Shown piece after piece: positions 1 to 8,840 of a stretch of 64,000 nucleotides of DNA. The DNA lies in the NCBI GenBank assembly GCA_028284415.1, contig JANQRU010000007.1, forward strand, positions 1,033,243 through 1,097,242, given 5' to 3'. The notes beneath the pieces were generated by a model. The model saw nothing but the letters and a program-made list of their open reading frames with translations. It did not search any database and was not told the origin of the DNA. This DNA comes from Pyrinomonadaceae bacterium. GTDB taxonomy: Bacteria; Acidobacteriota; Blastocatellia; Pyrinomonadales; Pyrinomonadaceae. The position numbers were made by a program, and so were the translations under genes. Within the stretch, counting starts at the first letter, position 1. Every line of letters starts with the position of its first letter.

Positions 1-2
1 AA

Positions 3-128
3 TTAAAAGAATCAAAATGGATAATAAAATGGAAAAGCTACGCCGATAATGCCTTGCCAAAACGCGGAAAAATATCGTTTGATGAAATCGAAATAATTGA
101 CTTACGAAAAAAACGCCGTAACTTGTAA
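3..128 (+). CDS. C-terminal end of an unidentified protein (partial)
   Basis: A frame open from the window edge runs 41 codons to a TAA at 126-128. The residues read like real protein and end in a basic tail, DLRKKRRNL. The gene starts outside the window, so the family cannot be told. It ends 37 bases before the pyruvate kinase start, on the same strand. Confidence 0.4.
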   Translation, partial: LKESKWIIKWKSYADNALPKRGKISFDEIEIIDLRKKRRNL

Positions 129-132
129 CATC

Positions 133-163
133 TTGTTCATTTTACGATACTTATAATTATAAT
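133..163 (+). promoter_or_regulatory. possible pyruvate kinase promoter
   Basis: Two abutting TATAAT hexamers (152-157 and 158-163) lie directly before the pyk ATG at 166, with a TTGTTC at 133-138. The spacing to the first hexamer (13) is short and to the second (19) long. If the first hexamer is the -10, transcription would start at or next to the ATG and the mRNA would be leaderless. No Shine-Dalgarno is visible in the few bases before the ATG. Confidence 0.25.
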
Positions 164-165
164 CT

Positions 166-1614
166 ATGAGAAGAGCTAAAATTTTAGTCACACTAGGTCC
201 TGCTTCCAATACACAAGAAAAAATCGAAAAACTTATTAAAGCAGGAGCAAACGCCGTGCGTATAAATATGTCGCATGGAGAACGAAAAGAACATCTAGCA
301 TTGATTCAAAATGCTAGAGCCGCTGCCGAAAAACTCGGCTCGCCTTTATCAATTTTGATAGATCTTGCCGGTCCCAAAATTCGTACCCGCTCTTTGAAGG
401 ACAAAGAACCAGTTCTTTTGCATGTCGGTGACAAATTTACTCTTACGACTCGTCATATTATCGGAAATGACAAAGAAGTTTCGACAACATTCTCAGAATT
501 GCCCTCCAGCGTTAAGATCGGTGAGCCAATTTTGCTTGATGACGGTTCGCTTGAATTAAAGGTCATAGACAAAAATAAAACTGATGTCATCTGCGAAATT
601 GTCGCGGGTGGTCTTTTATATGAAAGCAAAGGAATAAATCTGCCAAACACACATCTACCGATTCCCAGCCTGACTGAAAAAGACCGCACTGATCTGGATT
701 GGGCTTTAGATCAGGACATAGATTACATCGCACTTTCTTTCGTCAGAAAAGCGGAAGATTGTCATGAAGTTAAAAGGATAATTAAAAGTAAAAACACCAG
801 AAAATTTGGTAGGGCTTTGCTGGTCGCAAAGATCGAAAAAGCAGAAGCCATCGAAAATTTAGACGACATTATAGAAGCAACGGACGGGTTAATGGTCGCA
901 CGCGGAGATTTAGGAGTTGAGACGAGTGTTGATCTTGTGCCCGTCTATCAAAAAGAAATCATCCAAAAATCAATCGCAAATGATAAATTTGTCATTACGG
1001 CAACTCAAATGTTGCAGACTATGATTGATAATCCAAGACCGACAAGGGCTGAAGCTTCTGATGTAGCGAATGCCGTCTGGGACGGAACAGATGCCGTAAT
1101 GCTTTCGGCGGAAACCGCTGCCGGAAATTATCCGATCGAAAGCGTTCTGACGATGAATAAGATCATTAACTCAGCCGAAAAACTAAGGGCTGGTGAGATA
1201 AAAAGGTCTATAAAATTTGAGCAAGCCCCTTCGGGGCGAACCTCGCAGGCTCTTTGTAACGCTGCCGGATATTGTGCAAAAGAGAAAAAGACACAAAAAA
1301 TAGCAGTTTTTACCGAATCAGGCTTGATGGCAAGACGTCTATCAGCTTTTCGTTCGGGATTACTGACATTTGCTCTAACAACCTCAAGGCGTGCCAGACA
1401 TCAGCTTTCACTTGTTTGGGGAGTCTCGCCCTTTTATCAGGAACAACCGGAAACAACCGAACTCATGTTGAGAAGAGGTGAACAAACTCTGCTTGATAAT
1501 GATGCAGTAGAAAATGGCGAAACGATCGTAATGATGGCTGGACGGCTCTCAGGTTTAGGTTTATCGAGTTCAGTAGTTGTTTGGACAATCGGCGAAGATG
1601 TTCCTCGAAGATAA
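166..1614 (+). CDS. pyk: pyruvate kinase
   Basis: This enzyme converts phosphoenolpyruvate and ADP to pyruvate and ATP, the last step of glycolysis, in the cytoplasm. The 482 residues match the usual bacterial length. Hallmarks in order: the N-terminal barrel strand ILVTLGPAS, RINMSHG, the B domain, the catalytic lysine segment VAKIEKAEAIENLD (about residue 220), the metal-binding MVARGDLGVE (about 240-250), then TATQMLQTMI and AVMLSAETAAGNYP. The C-terminal regulatory domain is complete. The ATG at 166 opens directly on the conserved RRAKILVTLGP. The sigma factor gene follows 44 bases later on the same strand. PEP carboxylase, the other PEP-consuming enzyme, lies at 29.4 kb. Confidence 0.96.
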   Translation: MRRAKILVTLGPASNTQEKIEKLIKAGANAVRINMSHGERKEHLALIQNARAAAEKLGSPLSILIDLAGPKIRTRSLKDKEPVLLHVGDKFTLTTRHIIGNDKEVSTTFSELPSSVKIGEPILLDDGSLELKVIDKNKTDVICEIVAGGLLYESKGINLPNTHLPIPSLTEKDRTDLDWALDQDIDYIALSFVRKAEDCHEVKRIIKSKNTRKFGRALLVAKIEKAEAIENLDDIIEATDGLMVARGDLGVETSVDLVPVYQKEIIQKSIANDKFVITATQMLQTMIDNPRPTRAEASDVANAVWDGTDAVMLSAETAAGNYPIESVLTMNKIINSAEKLRAGEIKRSIKFEQAPSGRTSQALCNAAGYCAKEKKTQKIAVFTESGLMARRLSAFRSGLLTFALTTSRRARHQLSLVWGVSPFYQEQPETTELMLRRGEQTLLDNDAVENGETIVMMAGRLSGLGLSSSVVVWTIGEDVPRR

Positions 1615-1658
1615 ACTTGTTTGTTTTTGGAATTTAATTCGTTCTCTCACTGTATCTT

Positions 1659-2222
1659 ATGGCTCAAGAAATTACACAAATTCTTGATGACTGGAAAAAT
1701 GGTGATGAATCAGCCGTTGACCGCCTATTTCCATTTGTTTACGACGAATTAAAAAAAAGAGCGAAAGCATATCTCCAAAATGAACGCAATAATCATACCT
1801 TGCAACCGACCGCTCTCGTTAATGAAGCCTACCTGCGTCTGGTTGATGTTAACAATATAGATTGGCAAAACAGAGTTCACTTCTTTGCAGTCGCTTCAAA
1901 CATTATGCGACGAATACTCGTCGAACATGCCAGAGCCTTAAATGCCCAAAAACGCGGAGGAAATCATGCTAAAATTCCGCTGGATGACATTCAAATTTCT
2001 ATCAAGAAAAATGCAAATGAACTCTTAAATATCGACGAAGCATTAAAAAAACTTTCTGAAATTGATGAACGCAAAAGTTTGGTCGTAGAAATGAAATTCT
2101 TCGGCGGGATGAATCAAAAAGAAATAGCCTCTTATCTTGATGTTGCTCCGAGAACCATTCAGCGTGATTGGAAATTTGCAAAACTTTGGCTTTACCGTGA
2201 ACTGACCAAAGAAACTATTTGA
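1659..2222 (+). CDS. ECF-type RNA polymerase sigma factor
   Basis: This is a 187-residue sigma-70 family protein of the ECF type. Region 2 lies in roughly residues 20-85 (HTLQPTALVNEAYLRL, then NIMRRILVEHARALNAQKRGG). A region 4 helix-turn-helix near the C terminus contains QKEIASYLDVAPRTIQRDW. The LVNEAYLRL and VEHARA segments are typical of the subgroup annotated TIGR02999/PF07638. In Acidobacteriota and Planctomycetota that subgroup usually sits beside a Ser/Thr kinase gene, as here, where the kinase starts 70 bases downstream. The kinase probably controls sigma activity. No anti-sigma gene is visible. Confidence 0.92.
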   Translation: MAQEITQILDDWKNGDESAVDRLFPFVYDELKKRAKAYLQNERNNHTLQPTALVNEAYLRLVDVNNIDWQNRVHFFAVASNIMRRILVEHARALNAQKRGGNHAKIPLDDIQISIKKNANELLNIDEALKKLSEIDERKSLVVEMKFFGGMNQKEIASYLDVAPRTIQRDWKFAKLWLYRELTKETI

Positions 2223-2292
2223 CTATTTACGAAAACCTCTTTTTTATGGCTTAAAACTTACATAATTTTCGCCTTTAAAGTAAAAGAGATTA

Positions 2293-4422
2293 ATGAAAAA
2301 AGAAGATTGGCAAAAGATAGAAAAGATTGTCGATGAGGCTTTGCAGTTAAAGTCTGAAAACCGCAAAGCTTTTATCAAGAAAAAATGCAAGAATTCCCCT
2401 AAGTTACTTTCAGAAGTTGAATCTCTTTTGGCAAACGAAGGAATTGTTGATGATTTTTTTGATTCAACTGCCGTTTCTAAATATGCAAACCTCATCGAAG
2501 AAGAAATTCCCACAAAATCCGAAGCACTTATAAATAAAAAAATTGAAAATTATAAAATCCTCAAAGAACTTGGCTCGGGCGGAATGGGTGCTGTCTTTTT
2601 GGCAGAGAGAACCTTTGAAAATTACACACAAAAGGTCGCTCTCAAACTCATTCGTAATTCCTTTATTGATTCGCATCTGGAAAATAGATTTCTACGCGAA
2701 CAGCAAATCCTAGCTTCTCTAAACCATCCTCATATTGCAAAGCTAATTGACGGTGGGTTTACCGAAAATGGCGAGCCTTATCTAGCAATGGAATACATTG
2801 AGGGCAGACCGCTTCTGGAGTTTGCAAAAGAAAAAAGCCTTGCAATAAGAGAAAGACTAGAGTTGTTCTTAAAAATATGCTCAGCCGTTTCTTACGCACA
2901 TCAAAATTTGGTTATACACCGTGATATCAAACCATCAAACATCATTGTAACTGATGATGGTGAACCGATTTTACTGGATTTTGGAGTAGGTAAAATATTA
3001 GAAGATGAATTTGACTCTAAAAAAACTCAAACCAATGTAGTTGCTTTGACTCCAGCCTATGCAAGCCCTGAACAACTTAAGAACATTTCTGTCACAACTT
3101 CTTCAGATATCTACAGTCTAGGCGTAGTTTTGTACGAATTACTAACAAATAATTTACCCTTTGAAACCAAAGCAAAGACGCTTTCAGAAATAATTGAGAC
3201 TATTTCCAAAAACCCTCCGCAAAAACCAAGTGAAAATTATGACCAAAGTTCATCATTACTAAAAGCCAAATATCTCAAGGGTGATTTGGAAACTATAATT
3301 CTTAAGAGTCTTAGAAAAGAACCTGCACGAAGATATTCAAGCGTTGAACAATTTGCCGAAGACATCAGACGATATCTTCAAGAACTCCCAATCAATGCCC
3401 GTCCGACAACTTTTTCTTACAAAACCAAAAAATTCTATCAACGAAATAGAATCCCCGTTTTAGCAGGCTTGTTAACTTTTGTTGGATTAATTTCAGGAAC
3501 AACTGTGGCGATCTGGCAGGCATATGAAGCTAGAAATCAAGCTGTCATCGCCAATCAAGCCAAAACTAAAGCTGAGGCTGAAACTAGAAAAGCAAAACAG
3601 GAAGAAGAAAAAGCAAAAAAAGTAAATGAATTCATGAAAAAGATTATCTCCTATGCAAATCCCATAGGAGATAATACTGGCGTAAAATACAAAGGACAGG
3701 CAAAAGTAATAGATGCTCTTAATGAGATGAGTGACAAGATTGATATTGAATTTTCCAATCAACCTGATATTCAATCAGAATTACACCACAAATTTGCGGA
3801 AATCTATAACATTCACAGAGGATATGAAACTAACTCTAAAAAGTATGATGAATTCAACTCAAAAACTAAATTTCATGCCCAAAGTGCTATTAGGCTCAGA
3901 AAAAAATATTATGGAGAAAAACATGAATTAGTAGCAAAGGATATGTTTTATTTATGGGTTTCTTCACTAGATAAAAATGAAACTCCTGAACAAGCAAAAC
4001 TCCTAGCTAATGCAATCAATATGATGCGAGAAACTAATCCTAAAAATCTAAATCTCCCCCATATGCTAACGGCATATGCAAATAGATTGTGGAGTCCTAC
4101 TGTTGATTATGTAAAAAAAACACAAGAAATTTACTATCAAAACGCTATTTCAAAACCAAAAGCAGAAAGATTACAATTAGCAGAAAATTATTATCAAGAA
4201 GCTGTAAAAATATTTGAAGAGATACTTCCCAAAAACCATGGTTCTATTGTTCTTAGTAAATGTTATTTAGCTCAACTCCAGATAGATAGAAAAAAATTTA
4301 AGGAAGCACAAGTATTATTCCCGAAATGCTCTGAAAGAATAAAATACATACCTAAAAATAAAACAGAGACTGAAAGAAACAAAAAATACAAAAAATTATT
4401 GGAAGAAGGTTTGAAAAAATGA
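2293..4422 (+). CDS. transmembrane serine/threonine protein kinase with C-terminal sensor region
   Basis: This is a Hanks-type kinase of 709 residues. An approximately 85-residue N-terminal segment begins MKKEDWQKIEKIVDEAL and precedes the kinase fold, as is usual for kinases paired with this sigma subgroup. The P-loop GSGGMG is at 94-99, VALKLI places the catalytic lysine near 118, HRDIKPSN is at about 209-216 and DFGVGK at about 229. One membrane segment (about 385-407) is followed by a Lys/Glu/Ala-rich coiled coil. The rest is helical, probably degenerate TPR (for example AENYYQEAVKIFEEILP), and should be extracytoplasmic. All catalytic residues are present. It likely acts with the adjacent ECF sigma factor; the signal sensed is unknown. 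Confidence 0.93.
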   Translation: MKKEDWQKIEKIVDEALQLKSENRKAFIKKKCKNSPKLLSEVESLLANEGIVDDFFDSTAVSKYANLIEEEIPTKSEALINKKIENYKILKELGSGGMGAVFLAERTFENYTQKVALKLIRNSFIDSHLENRFLREQQILASLNHPHIAKLIDGGFTENGEPYLAMEYIEGRPLLEFAKEKSLAIRERLELFLKICSAVSYAHQNLVIHRDIKPSNIIVTDDGEPILLDFGVGKILEDEFDSKKTQTNVVALTPAYASPEQLKNISVTTSSDIYSLGVVLYELLTNNLPFETKAKTLSEIIETISKNPPQKPSENYDQSSSLLKAKYLKGDLETIILKSLRKEPARRYSSVEQFAEDIRRYLQELPINARPTTFSYKTKKFYQRNRIPVLAGLLTFVGLISGTTVAIWQAYEARNQAVIANQAKTKAEAETRKAKQEEEKAKKVNEFMKKIISYANPIGDNTGVKYKGQAKVIDALNEMSDKIDIEFSNQPDIQSELHHKFAEIYNIHRGYETNSKKYDEFNSKTKFHAQSAIRLRKKYYGEKHELVAKDMFYLWVSSLDKNETPEQAKLLANAINMMRETNPKNLNLPHMLTAYANRLWSPTVDYVKKTQEIYYQNAISKPKAERLQLAENYYQEAVKIFEEILPKNHGSIVLSKCYLAQLQIDRKKFKEAQVLFPKCSERIKYIPKNKTETERNKKYKKLLEEGLKK

Positions 4423-4478
4423 TCAAATAAGTCCTCATTTAAAAAATGGTTTCTTACATACTCTATTTATTGTGAAGT

Positions 4479-4658
4479 CTAATTCTTAACACGCAAAAAT
4501 ATTCCTATGATTCCGAAGGTAATCCCGAAGATAATTACCAGAACTCTCGTTAGAGTTATATCTTCTCCTAAAAAAAATGCCATCACCGCAAGTAAAGCAA
4601 ACATAAAACCTAAAAAGATTAACAATCTTCCTAATAAATTTATAAGCCAACTCTTCAT
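4479..4658 (-). CDS. small two-helix membrane protein
   Basis: A 59-codon minus-strand frame starts at ATG 4658 and ends with TAG at 4479-4481. It encodes MKSWLINLLG, a first hydrophobic helix (about residues 8-30), a short loop GEDITLTR and a second helix VLVIIFGITFGIIGIF, ending in LRVKN. That is a helical hairpin with a basic C-terminal end. No strong ribosome-binding site precedes the ATG. Hydrophobicity and third-position pattern support it over the opposite-strand frame in the same DNA. It converges with the kinase gene. No family is recognised. Confidence 0.5.
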   Translation of the reverse strand: MKSWLINLLGRLLIFLGFMFALLAVMAFFLGEDITLTRVLVIIFGITFGIIGIFLRVKN

Positions 4659-4717
4659 AGTTTCAATTTTTAGTGATTTATCAATTTGAGAGATTCCCTC
4701 TGTTCATAACAAAAATT

Positions 4718-4930
4718 TTATTTTCTTTTTGATAGAATCTTTTCTAATATTCTTATCTCTTCTTCCGCATTTTTTAGTTTTATAGCTTTATTAAATTTAT
4801 TATAAGAATTTGCAAATATTAAATACTTCTTATCTTCTTCAAATCTAAAACTTTTCCAACTCCTTTGAGTGTGAGTTCTGGGATAAACACGCTTCCGTTT
4901 CATACCTTTAAGGTTTCTTTCAACAACCAC
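4718..4930 (-). CDS. small basic hypothetical protein
   Basis: This 70-residue, lysine/arginine-rich frame opens with GTG at 4930; an internal ATG nine codons later is another possible start. Its C-terminal part (KFNKAIKLKNAEEEIRILEK) looks helical. The same frame stays open upstream for about 45 more codons, to a TAA just inside the end of the neighbouring DUF5991 gene, but contains no ATG there. It may be a genuine small gene, or the displaced tail of the upstream gene after a frameshift. No family is recognised. Confidence 0.35.
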   Translation of the reverse strand: MVVERNLKGMKRKRVYPRTHTQRSWKSFRFEEDKKYLIFANSYNKFNKAIKLKNAEEEIRILEKILSKRK

Positions 4931-4995
4931 TCGGTTAATAAAATGTATCGTTTTGTTAAAATCATCTCTAATTCCTATCCTGTCATGTTTGGTTT

Positions 4996-5604
4996 TTATC
5001 CTATGCTTTTTGAAGGAAGCTGTGTAATCTTTGCAACTCTTCCTACATAGATGTAACGGTACTTTTTAAAATCTTGTCTAATCTGCCCATCTTTTTCTGA
5101 ATTTCCACTCGATGAGGTGTTTTCGTTAGATTCCAGCTTTTCAAAACGCACCTTGCCCGATTCCTCATATTTTTCAATTCCAGGTTGGTATTTTTTCCAA
5201 TGAGTTAGAATTTGAGATTTATCATGAGATTTCTTTGCTTCTAAAACTAGAAGCAAATCATTTTTCTTTAAATAACTTCCCATTGAGTTTGAATCGCCCT
5301 TTTTTTGAAAGAAAATTGAAAGTTTATTACCTTCAATTTTCACATAAGCCCAAAGATCAAAATATGTCATGTATCCATTGGCAGAAAGGTTTGCTTTTAG
5401 GCTTCCATCTCCATCTTTCTCAATTTCAAGCTCATGACTAATAAAAATTTTTGTTCCACCTGCTGTCTTACCACCATCTTCATAAAATTCGTATTTGCCA
5501 ATCCAGTTAAATTCATTTTGAGCTGTTAATCTTTTGCTGTGACCTGTACCTGAAAACGAAACAAGTATTAAGAATATAATCAATGCAGTTTCTGTTAATT
5601 TCAT
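4996..5604 (-). CDS. exported DUF5991-like protein
   Basis: This secreted protein is about 202 residues. The ATG at 5604 is preferred over the upstream TTG because GGTGAGAG lies about nine bases before it and it opens directly on a signal peptide (MKLTETALIIFLILVSF). The mature part begins FNWIGKYEFYEDGGKTAGG and continues through NGYMTYFDLWAYVKIEGNKL and KKNDLLLVLEA to ILTHWKKYQP. This is the pattern I associate with DUF5991, whose function is unknown. The two genes at 6039 and 7423 share the same domain, so this is a third local copy, inverted and without their C-terminal TonB-like domain. The C terminus changes to a charged stretch ending RQDFKKYRYIYVGR. Confidence 0.65.
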   Translation of the reverse strand: MKLTETALIIFLILVSFSGTGHSKRLTAQNEFNWIGKYEFYEDGGKTAGGTKIFISHELEIEKDGDGSLKANLSANGYMTYFDLWAYVKIEGNKLSIFFQKKGDSNSMGSYLKKNDLLLVLEAKKSHDKSQILTHWKKYQPGIEKYEESGKVRFEKLESNENTSSSGNSEKDGQIRQDFKKYRYIYVGRVAKITQLPSKSIG

Positions 5605-5809
5605 AATTTCATCTCTCACCAATGCTTAAATTAAAGCCTCTTAATTACCTAAAGCGTTATTGAATTCTTATAAAAGACATTTTTGTAGCGAAGATTTATT
5701 TTTCATCAAAAGAAATTTTAAGTTTGAATGCTGATTGTTACTTGAATAAATATCCTGTTTATAGTAAAAATGGAAATTCGTTTATTCAGTATTCATACTG
5801 AATGCATAT

Positions 5810-5884
5810 GGCGGTTATAGTTCAGTTGGTTAGAACGCCTGATTGTGGTTCAGGAGGTCGAGGGTTCGAATCCCTCTAGCCGCC
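5810..5884 (+). tRNA. tRNA-His (anticodon GTG)
   Basis: A full cloverleaf can be drawn. The acceptor is GCGGTTA/TAGCCGC, with the extra 5' G at 5810 facing discriminator C at 5884, the tRNA-His signature. The D stem is GTTC/GAAC. The anticodon stem CCTGA/TCAGG encloses loop TTGTGGT with anticodon GTG. The T arm is GAGGG-TTCGAAT-CCCTC. The 3' CCA is not encoded. Degenerate copies of the 3' half occur at 8841 and 15327. Confidence 0.97.
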
Positions 5885-5905
5885 CTTTTTAATTTCAAAG
5901 AGTTT

Positions 5906-5932
5906 AAGGTAACCAAATCGGTTACCTTTTTT
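5906..5932 (+). terminator. intrinsic terminator after tRNA-His
   Basis: A perfect 9-bp stem AAGGTAACC/GGTTACCTT with a 5-base loop is followed at once by a T run. It lies 22 bases past the tRNA 3' end, where its terminator is expected. Confidence 0.8.
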
Positions 5933-6038
5933 GTTTCATTACCAAATATCTCAAAACGTGCAAATTTTCCTTCTTTACGGCGGTGTTATAATTAGGCAGG
6001 CATATAACATCAAACCCAAACCATAGGTAAAACTGGAT

Positions 6039-7349
6039 ATGAACAAATCTTCCATAAAAACTGTAACTCGCACCTTTGTCCTATCAGCCCTGCTGATCTT
6101 TACATATTCAATCAACGCTCAAGATTCTTGGATTGGAGAATACACTCTCGGCGAGCTAAATGATAAACAAATCAGCGGACCCGAAATTTATGTTCCAGTT
6201 AGAATAAATATCACAAAACAAGATGGAAAGCTGATTGCTCACCTTTATGGTAAAAGTGGCAATATCGCCATTGATATTTATGCAAATGTAGTAAATAAAG
6301 GGAATAAGATAAACCTTTTGTATCGGAAAGTCGGTAAATATCATACTTGGAGAAAAAAGTTTAAAAAGACCGATCTGTTGCTCAGCCTCGAACGCACCAA
6401 TTCAACTGTGCCGAACAATATCCTTACCTATTGGGGCAAATTTACTCCCATCACAGAAGACAAAGTCGAGTCGGGGAAGCCTTATTTCAGAAGACTTCTT
6501 CCGGAAAATGAATGGGTCAGGATTGAAACGGATGATAAAAGGCTTTCACTTCTCTTTCCCAAAAACTTTTTGGTAAACACAGAAAAATTTCATACACATT
6601 GGTTGTCAGTTTACGGTTTTAAGGGAGGGGTAAGCATGAGACTTACTCCCAATAGCAAGATACCCATGCAAGTAGTAGCAAAGGGATTTACAAGAGTGTT
6701 TGGCGGAGAGATGCGAAGATTCAAGTTAGGCGGATTCGACCTAATTTGGACAACGATGTATTCTAAGTTTGAAGAAAATCATGTGAATATTTTCTATCTT
6801 CAAAACAAGAAAAGAGCTTATAATATAACGGTCTCAGCCGACTCACCCCACAAACCTGCTCTGAAAACATTCATATCTGGAATACTAATAGATGGAAAAC
6901 CTTTGGTTAAAAATATCCCCCTTACTTTTAAGGTCACAGAAAAACACCTAATTTCCGAACTGCAAACGAGTCCCGAAGTGCTTGAGGCATTAAATCAAAA
7001 GTACAAAAAAATAAATCGAAAAGTCACCTATAAACGACTTGGCAAATCTGTCTTTGGAGACTCTCTTGACTGGTTTTCACAGGGTGCTTTAATTGTTGGG
7101 TTCCCGAGTGGAAGACTCGGTGTGCAGGTGAATTCGCCGGCAAAGGTTTTTGTACAGATGGAATTGCGTGCAGACGGACAGGTCGGGGATATGACTGTAC
7201 ATTACTCGGGAAGCAAAAGTTATGCCCGAGGATGTGCTAATGCTTACAAGAAGATAAAGTTTATTCCTGCAAAGGTGAATGGCAGACCAGTGAATTCTGT
7301 TTACGTGAGCGGGTGCGGATGGAATTGGGAGGGTACGTTTTTTAACTAA
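6039..7349 (+). CDS. exported DUF5991 / TonB C-terminal-like protein, copy 1
   Basis: This 436-residue exported protein has a signal peptide with a hydrophobic core (FVLSALLIFTYSINA), cleaved just before AQDSW. Residues about 30-155 are a DUF5991-like domain (WIGEYTLGE, then ILTYWGKFTPI). The middle region (about 160-290) is unassigned. The last about 75 residues (VFVQMELRADGQVGDMTV, then FIPAKVNGRPVNS) have the strand-helix-strand pattern of a TonB C-terminal domain. No N-terminal membrane anchor other than the signal peptide is present, so it is probably a periplasmic or secreted protein rather than a true energy transducer. It is a tandem paralog of the next gene. Function is unknown. Confidence 0.75.
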   Translation: MNKSSIKTVTRTFVLSALLIFTYSINAQDSWIGEYTLGELNDKQISGPEIYVPVRINITKQDGKLIAHLYGKSGNIAIDIYANVVNKGNKINLLYRKVGKYHTWRKKFKKTDLLLSLERTNSTVPNNILTYWGKFTPITEDKVESGKPYFRRLLPENEWVRIETDDKRLSLLFPKNFLVNTEKFHTHWLSVYGFKGGVSMRLTPNSKIPMQVVAKGFTRVFGGEMRRFKLGGFDLIWTTMYSKFEENHVNIFYLQNKKRAYNITVSADSPHKPALKTFISGILIDGKPLVKNIPLTFKVTEKHLISELQTSPEVLEALNQKYKKINRKVTYKRLGKSVFGDSLDWFSQGALIVGFPSGRLGVQVNSPAKVFVQMELRADGQVGDMTVHYSGSKSYARGCANAYKKIKFIPAKVNGRPVNSVYVSGCGWNWEGTFFN

Positions 7350-7422
7350 AGAGCGGCTGAATTTGAGAATACTTCTCGGCTATTTTCTATAATTAGTCTG
7401 AAATATCAGGAATACACTATAT

Positions 7423-8730
7423 ATGAACAAATTTCCCATGAACACTTTAATTTACACCTTGGTCATTGCAAACTTGTTGATGTTTACGCATTCAATCAAC
7501 GCTCAGAACTCTTCTTGGGTTGGAGAATACTCCCTCGGTGAGTCCAACGATAAACAAATCAGCGGACCAGAAATCTATGTTCCTGTTAGAATAAATATCG
7601 CAGAACAAGACGGAAATCTGACTGCTCACCTTTACGGCAAAAGCAGTAATATCGCCATTGATATTTATGCAAATGTAGTAAACGAAGGGAATAAGATAAA
7701 TCTGTTTTACAAAGAGGTAGGCAGGTATCACACCTGGAAGAAAAAATTCAACAAAAATGATCTACTGCTGAGCCTCGAACGTAACAATTCAACCGTGCCG
7801 AATAATATCCTCACTTATTGGGGCGAATTCAGTCCAATCACAGAAGATAGAGTTGAATCCGGGAAGCCTTATTTCAGGAAATTGATTCCCAAGAATGATG
7901 AGTGGGTTAGGATCGAAACGAAAGATAAAAAGTTTTCAGTGCTCTTTCCAAAAAACTTTTTGGTACACGAGGTAAGTAAACGTAATGAGTGGTTAAGAGC
8001 TTACGGCTTTAAAGACGGGGTTGATATGCAATTTAGTGTCGTAAAGAGAAAGCTAGATCTGCGACGTTTAGCGAATCCTGCCGCACAAGCTTTATTCGGA
8101 AAAACGCGATTATTTAAGATTGGTGATTTGGAAGTAATGTGGACAAATGTCAAATTCGGGGCAAAATACCGTGATGCAATTACCCTTCAAGACAAAAATC
8201 GAAGTTATACTGTTTCGGTCTCAGCCGATACCCCCCAAAAACCTGCTCTCAGAACCTTCATCTCAGGAATACTAATAAACGGAAAGCCTTTGGTTAAAAA
8301 TATGCCTGTTCCTTTCGAGGTCAAAAAACGACATTTAATTTCCGAACTGAGGACAAGTCCTGAAGTGAAAGAGGGATTAAATCGGAAGCGAGTAAAAATA
8401 GAACGAAAAATCACCTATAAGCCACTTGGCGAATTTTCTGTCTATGGAGATTCCCCTAACTTGTTTTCGCGTGGTTCTTTTCCGCTCGTATTTCAGGCAA
8501 ACGGTTTCAGAGTATATGTGAACCGTCCGGAGAAAGTTTATATACAAATGGAGTTACGTGCAGACGGACAGGTTGGAGATATGACCGTATATTATTCAGG
8601 AAACCAAAAGTATGCCCGAGACTGTGCAAAATCTTTCTCTACCATGAAATTTGTTCCCGCACAGGTAAATGGCAGACCTGTAAATTCCGTTCGCGTAGGT
8701 GTGTGTGGAGAGTCTGGATGGGCTCGGTGA
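7423..8730 (+). CDS. exported DUF5991 / TonB C-terminal-like protein, copy 2
   Basis: This 435-residue tandem paralog of the preceding gene has the same order: signal peptide ending SINAQ, DUF5991-like domain, unassigned middle, and TonB C-terminal-like domain (VYIQMELRADGQVGDM, then FVPAQVNGRPVNS). The N-terminal domain and the TonB-like end are nearly the same in both copies, while the middle has drifted. That is what one expects if the ends are under constraint. A 57-base stretch of this copy (8250-8306) recurs exactly at 15195. The gene ends 110 bases before a degenerate tRNA-His half. Confidence 0.75.
   Translation: MNKFPMNTLIYTLVIANLLMFTHSINAQNSSWVGEYSLGESNDKQISGPEIYVPVRINIAEQDGNLTAHLYGKSSNIAIDIYANVVNEGNKINLFYKEVGRYHTWKKKFNKNDLLLSLERNNSTVPNNILTYWGEFSPITEDRVESGKPYFRKLIPKNDEWVRIETKDKKFSVLFPKNFLVHEVSKRNEWLRAYGFKDGVDMQFSVVKRKLDLRRLANPAAQALFGKTRLFKIGDLEVMWTNVKFGAKYRDAITLQDKNRSYTVSVSADTPQKPALRTFISGILINGKPLVKNMPVPFEVKKRHLISELRTSPEVKEGLNRKRVKIERKITYKPLGEFSVYGDSPNLFSRGSFPLVFQANGFRVYVNRPEKVYIQMELRADGQVGDMTVYYSGNQKYARDCAKSFSTMKFVPAQVNGRPVNSVRVGVCGESGWAR
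8250..8306 (+). repeat. 57-nt exact direct repeat, copy A (inside paralog 2)
   Basis: These bases, coding for the stretch from RTFISGILING to LVKNMP of the paralog, recur without a mismatch at 15195-15251. The matching stretch of paralog 1 (about 6870-6925) is clearly more diverged, so the outlying fragment came from the copy-2 lineage. Confidence 0.9.
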
Positions 8731-8840
8731 AGTGTGTAATAACGCACTACAATGAATAACTATGAGTAATTGCACACGGCGTAAAGTGTTGATTTAATTA
8801 CTAATATACTATACTTGTCATTAATCTAAATTTTCTCAAA

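Noticed and set aside
4507..4689. Plus-strand frame of 60 codons beside the kinase gene
   Set aside because: Its amino acids are a shadow of the two-helix membrane protein on the minus strand (4479-4658), which has the more protein-like sequence.
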